NCBI GenBank assembly: GCA_943328865.2
Contig: CALQBR020000053.1
Location: 1 to 7,640 of the forward strand
Reading direction: 5' to 3'
Length of the DNA: 7,640 nucleotides
Origin: Sphingobacterium thalpophilum
GTDB taxonomy: Bacteria; Bacteroidota; Bacteroidia; Flavobacteriales; Flavobacteriaceae
Shown: piece by piece, positions 5,614 through 7,640 of the stretch
Position numbering within the stretch: the stretch's first letter is position 1
Layout: every line of letters begins with the position of its first letter
Translations under genes and position numbers: made by a program
Notes under the pieces: generated by a model
What the model saw: only the letters and a program-made list of their open reading frames with translations
Databases searched by the model: none
What the model was told of the DNA's origin: nothing

Positions 5614-6030
5614 ATGCCAAGAATTTTATCTATTGATTACGGACAAAAACGAACTGGAATAGCAGTTACCGATGAATTTCAAATTATTGCATCAGGATTA
5701 ACCACCATCCCATCGGCTACCGCCATTGATTTTCTAAAGGATTATTTCAGTAAAGAAAAAGTAGAAGCCGTACTCATTGGCGAACCCAAACAAATGAATG
5801 GGCAGCCTTCTGAGAGCGCTTCTATCATTAAAGGGTTTGTGACTCATTTTACCAACCACTTTCCAGATATGAAGGTCATTCGCGTCGATGAGCGCTTTAC
5901 CTCCAAAATGGCTTTTCAAACCATGATTGACAGTGGACTCAATAAAAAACAACGACAAAACAAAGGTCTAATTGACGAAATATCGGCTACGATAATACTA
6001 CAAGATTATTTAAGTAGAAAAGGCATTTGA
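5614..6030 (+). CDS. ruvX: Putative pre-16S rRNA nuclease / Holliday junction resolvase-like YqgF
   Basis: RuvX (YqgF) is an RNase H-fold protein thought to trim the 5' end of 16S rRNA precursor in the cytoplasm; it was earlier predicted to be a Holliday junction resolvase. All family landmarks are present in 138 residues, the normal length: ILSIDYGQKRTGIAV (4-18) with Asp8, VLIGEPKQMNG (53-63), VDERFTS (91-97) with Glu93, and IDEISATIILQDYL (120-133) with Asp121. These acidic residues form the predicted metal site. The ATG at 5614 gives the expected MPRILSIDYG start. Only 24 bases separate it from the toxin gene and I find no full TAnnTTTG box in that gap, so it may be transcribed from the toxin-antitoxin promoter or a weak internal one. 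Downstream, def has its own candidate promoter after a 161-base gap. Identification is secure. Confidence 0.95.
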   Translation: MPRILSIDYGQKRTGIAVTDEFQIIASGLTTIPSATAIDFLKDYFSKEKVEAVLIGEPKQMNGQPSESASIIKGFVTHFTNHFPDMKVIRVDERFTSKMAFQTMIDSGLNKKQRQNKGLIDEISATIILQDYLSRKGI

Positions 6031-6037
6031 TCTCAAT

Positions 6038-6065
6038 ATAGTTGCGCGATCCTTACAATAGTTGC
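6038..6065 (+). repeat. Direct repeat ATAGTTGC, 20-bp period
   Basis: The octamer ATAGTTGC occurs at 6038-6045 and 6058-6065, exactly 20 bases apart, just after the ruvX stop. Two helical turns would place both copies on one DNA face, as for a dimeric regulator, but with only two copies in AT-rich DNA chance is quite possible. Confidence 0.25.
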
Positions 6066-6124
6066 TGAATTTATAAAAATTTGCTAATTCTTAATTTGGC
6101 ATTATTCATTGTCTATTTTTTCAC

Positions 6125-6132
6125 TATTTTTG
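6125..6132 (+). promoter_or_regulatory. Candidate -7 element of the def transcript
   Basis: TATTTTTG matches TAnnTTTG fully. Transcription would start about 6139, giving a leader of about 52 bases that opens with the hairpin at 6139-6162. A TTTG at 6095-6098 is the nearest upstream candidate for the -33 element, but its 26-base spacer is longer than usual, so the promoter is tentative. Confidence 0.42.
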
Positions 6133-6138
6133 TCACCC

Positions 6139-6162
6139 GCTTTTAGAGAAAAAGCTAAAAGC
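6139..6162 (+). promoter_or_regulatory. 8-bp stem-loop in the def leader
   Basis: GCTTTTAG (6139-6146) and CTAAAAGC (6155-6162) pair perfectly around the loop AGAAAAAG. No T-run follows, so it is not a normal terminator for ruvX. If the -7 element at 6125-6132 is used, the stem begins at the 5' end of the mRNA, where such structures protect transcripts from 5'-end-dependent decay. It ends 29 bases before the def ATG and leaves the start codon open. Confidence 0.45.
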
Positions 6163-6191
6163 ATTGTATACATTACCTAATATAATAAAAA

Positions 6192-6779
6192 ATGATTTTA
6201 CCCATTATAGGATATGGAGACCCTGTTTTAAGAAAAATAGGAGAGGAGATTACACCCGAATATCCAAATTTGAAAGAAGTAATTGCCAATATGTATGAAA
6301 CCATGTACAATGCCTATGGTGTTGGTTTGGCAGCAGAGCAAGTTGGTTTGTCGATTCGTTTGTTTGTGGTTGATACAAGCCCTTTTGGAGAAGATGAAGA
6401 TTTAAAAAAAGAAGAACAGGACCAACTCAAAGGATTTAAGCGTACCTTCATTAATGCTAAGATGCTAAAAGAAGAAGGGGAAGAATGGGGCTTTAACGAA
6501 GGATGTTTAAGTATTCCTGAGGTTCGGGAAGATGTGTATAGACACGAGAGAATTACCATCGAATATTATGATGAAGACTTTAATAAGAAAACAGAAGTTT
6601 TTGATGGTTTAATTGCCAGGGTTATTCAGCATGAGTATGATCATATTGAAGGAATTTTATTTACCGATAAAATATCATCATTGAAAAAGCGTTTGATCCA
6701 AAAGAAATTGCAAAACATCATGGAAGGTAAAACGCGTCCCGATTATAAAATGAAGTTCGTTGCCAAAAAAGGCAGATAA
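6192..6779 (+). CDS. def: Peptide deformylase
   Basis: Peptide deformylase removes the formyl group from the N-terminal methionine of nascent proteins at the ribosome exit, using a bound metal (normally Fe2+). The 195-residue protein carries all three signatures: motif 1 GVGLAAEQVG (43-52) with Gln50, motif 2 EGCLS (103-107) with metal ligand Cys105, and motif 3 QHEYDH (146-151) with ligands His147 and His151 and catalytic Glu148. A charged insertion around residues 66-83 (GEDEDLKKEEQDQLKGFK) separates the first two motifs, as in Bacteroidota enzymes, and makes the protein somewhat longer than the E. coli enzyme (169). The ATG at 6192 gives the standard MILPIIGYGDPVLR start, after an A-rich leader. 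A possible -7 box and hairpin lie upstream. The DUF5606 gene follows after 62 bases without an evident promoter, so both probably share a transcript ending at the terminator at 7287-7328. Identification is secure. Confidence 0.97.
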   Translation: MILPIIGYGDPVLRKIGEEITPEYPNLKEVIANMYETMYNAYGVGLAAEQVGLSIRLFVVDTSPFGEDEDLKKEEQDQLKGFKRTFINAKMLKEEGEEWGFNEGCLSIPEVREDVYRHERITIEYYDEDFNKKTEVFDGLIARVIQHEYDHIEGILFTDKISSLKKRLIQKKLQNIMEGKTRPDYKMKFVAKKGR

Positions 6780-6815
6780 TAAAAAGACTCGTTTCTTTAT
6801 AAAAACAAAATTGAC

Positions 6816-6831
6816 AAATAACCAAATAACC
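6816..6831 (+). repeat. Tandem octamer AAATAACC x2 before the DUF5606 gene
   Basis: AAATAACC is repeated head to tail at 6816-6823 and 6824-6831 and ends 10 bases before the ATG at 6842. This is where a ribosome binding site would lie, although flavobacteria rarely use Shine-Dalgarno pairing. It is a simple duplication; any effect on translation start is speculative. Confidence 0.35.
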
Positions 6832-6841
6832 ATTTATAAAA

Positions 6842-7261
6842 ATGAATTTAGAAAAAATATTAGCGATTACTGGTAAACCAGGTTTATATGCGTTGAAAGT
6901 TCAAACCCGTACTGGTTTTGTTGCTGAATCTTTAATCGATGGAAAGAAAATTACGGTAGGCTTAAAAAATAATGTAAGTCTATTATCTGAAATATCGATA
7001 TATACACAAAGTGAGGAAAAACCTTTGACAGAAATAATGCGCGCGATTGCCATTAAAGAAGACAATGGACCTGCTTTGTCGCATAAAGAAGACAACGATA
7101 AATTGATTGCTTATTTCTTGGAAATTCTTCCTGATTATGACCAAGACCGTGTATATCCTTCAGATATTAAGAAAGTATTGAATTGGTATAATATGTTACA
7201 GGACAAAGGGTTGGTTTCTAAAGAAGTACCAGCAGAACAAGCAGCTTCAGCCCAAGAATAA
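6842..7261 (+). CDS. DUF5606 family protein of unknown function
   Basis: I recognise this 139-residue protein as the DUF5606 family of Bacteroidota; its function is not known to me. The N-terminal part, from LEKILAITGKPGLYALKVQTRTGFVAES to about residue 60, reads as a small beta-rich domain with the family's hallmark opening ILAITGKPGLY (6-16). The second half (about 75-125) appears helical, with SHKEDNDKLIAYFLEILPDYDQDRVYPSDIKKVLNWYNMLQDKG, and the tail is low-complexity and Ala/Gln/Glu-rich. There is no signal peptide or membrane segment, so it is probably cytoplasmic. The small beta domain followed by a helical part suggests a ligand, RNA or protein-binding adaptor more than an enzyme; no catalytic motif is visible. 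It lies 62 bases after def with no promoter box between, and a strong terminator follows, so def and this gene likely form one transcription unit. mazG comes next as a separate unit. Confidence 0.85.
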   Translation: MNLEKILAITGKPGLYALKVQTRTGFVAESLIDGKKITVGLKNNVSLLSEISIYTQSEEKPLTEIMRAIAIKEDNGPALSHKEDNDKLIAYFLEILPDYDQDRVYPSDIKKVLNWYNMLQDKGLVSKEVPAEQAASAQE

Positions 7262-7286
7262 AAATAAAATCCAGAATTTATAATTT

Positions 7287-7328
7287 AATCCTATCTCGAG
7301 TTTTATCGAGATGGGATTTCTTATTTTT
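7287..7328 (+). terminator. Intrinsic terminator after the def-DUF5606 unit
   Basis: A 13-bp stem pairs 7287-7299 with 7306-7318 around the loop GTTTTA, including one T-G wobble (7292/7313), and has a GC-bearing core ATCTCGA/TCGAGAT. It is followed by the T-rich tract TCTTATTTTT to 7328. The left flank has no matching A-run, so it should work only for rightward transcription. It separates def-DUF5606 from mazG. Confidence 0.9.
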
Positions 7329-7347
7329 ACAAAAAAAAATAATTACC

Positions 7348-7640
7348 ATGCATTCAAGACCAACCCAACTTCAGGCTTTTGATAGACTTTTGACTATTAT
7401 GGACGACTTACGTGAGAAATGTCCATGGGACAAAAAGCAAACTATAGAAACTTTGCGCCATCTCACTATCGAAGAGACCTATGAATTGGGCGATGCTATT
7501 TTAGATCAAAATCTAAATGAAGTCAAGAATGAATTAGGCGATTTGTTATTACATATTGTTTTTTATGCCAAAATAGGGAGTGAGACGAATGATTTTGATA
7601 TTGCAGATGTTTGTAATGCGATTTGTGAAAAACTAATTCA
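7348..7640 (+). CDS. mazG: MazG nucleoside triphosphate pyrophosphohydrolase, 3' truncated
   Basis: The frame opens with ATG at 7348 and runs off the window after 97 complete codons and two extra bases. MazG hydrolyses NTPs and dNTPs to monophosphates and pyrophosphate, cleaning non-canonical nucleotides and, in E. coli, affecting the stringent response. The visible part is the N-terminal all-alpha NTP-PPase domain: LREKCPWDKKQT (21-32) with the typical CPWD, IEETYELGDAI (41-51) supplying the E-E-x-x-E metal ligands Glu42, Glu43 and Glu46, and NELGDLLLHIVFYAK (61-75) with Glu62 and Asp65. The N-terminus before CPWD has normal length, supporting this start. Full family members have about 260 residues and a second such domain, so roughly 60 percent is missing. 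A terminator stands immediately upstream, so the gene needs its own promoter; the best candidate, TATTTTTA at 7322-7329, is one base off TAnnTTTG. Identification is secure. Confidence 0.95.
   Translation, partial: MHSRPTQLQAFDRLLTIMDDLREKCPWDKKQTIETLRHLTIEETYELGDAILDQNLNEVKNELGDLLLHIVFYAKIGSETNDFDIADVCNAICEKLI

Noticed and set aside
5734..5958. Open frame of 74 codons antisense to ruvX
   Set aside because: It lies wholly within a conserved gene with secure motifs and shows no independent coding signal. The same applies to the minus-strand frames inside def (6314-6559) and the DUF5606 gene (6901-7095), and to the alternative minus-strand frame at 2368-2556.
6779..6841. Possible separate promoter for the DUF5606 gene
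   Set aside because: I found no TAnnTTTG match in the 62-base gap after def, so cotranscription with def is the simpler reading.
1..7640. Search for tRNA, rRNA, CRISPR repeats, insertion-sequence ends, phage attachment sites and a defence system other than the toxin-antitoxin pair
   Set aside because: Nothing of these kinds could be supported. All gaps are below 300 bases and hold only the promoters, small repeats and terminator listed.

Overview
The window looks like a chromosomal segment from a member of the Bacteroidota, most likely a Flavobacteriaceae species close to Flavobacterium. The reasons are the AT-rich sequence, start codons preceded by A/T-rich leaders instead of Shine-Dalgarno sequences, several matches to the Bacteroidota -7 element TAnnTTTG, a gene of the DUF5606 family (as far as I know confined to Bacteroidota), and the type of lipopolysaccharide-sugar genes present. 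No RNA gene, CRISPR array, insertion sequence or prophage gene is visible.

Region 1 (1-4078) is a cell-envelope glycan cluster. It holds the C-terminal part of a Kdo/lipopolysaccharide kinase-like protein (+), a family 2 glycosyltransferase of the WaaE/KdtX type (-), a second family 2 glycosyltransferase with a C-terminal galactosyltransferase-like part (+), a third putative GT-A glycosyltransferase (-) and a heptosyltransferase-like family 9 enzyme (-). Strand changes between almost every gene. The first two genes overlap tail to tail by 30 bases. The two family 2 enzymes are divergent, and their -33 and -7 promoter elements abut.

Region 2 (4111-5613) contains dapD (-), for the lysine/meso-diaminopimelate pathway. 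It lies 32 bases upstream of the family 9 gene on the same strand and probably shares its transcript. Divergent from dapD is a two-gene toxin-antitoxin module of the RelE/ParE type whose reading frames overlap by 11 bases.

Region 3 (5614-7640) is a co-directional housekeeping run: ruvX (16S rRNA processing nuclease), def (peptide deformylase), a DUF5606 gene of unknown function, a clear intrinsic terminator, and the first 97 codons of mazG (NTP pyrophosphohydrolase), cut by the window end.

Region 1 modifies the outer-membrane glycolipid, dapD feeds peptidoglycan and lysine synthesis, and ruvX/def/mazG serve ribosome maturation, protein maturation and nucleotide-pool cleaning. The most interesting points are the toxin-antitoxin module placed between dapD and ruvX with almost no room for a separate ruvX promoter, the uncharacterised DUF5606 gene between def and mazG, the abutting divergent promoters of the glycosyltransferases, and an 8-bp hairpin at the predicted 5' end of the def transcript. 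I see no convincing wholly new system here.
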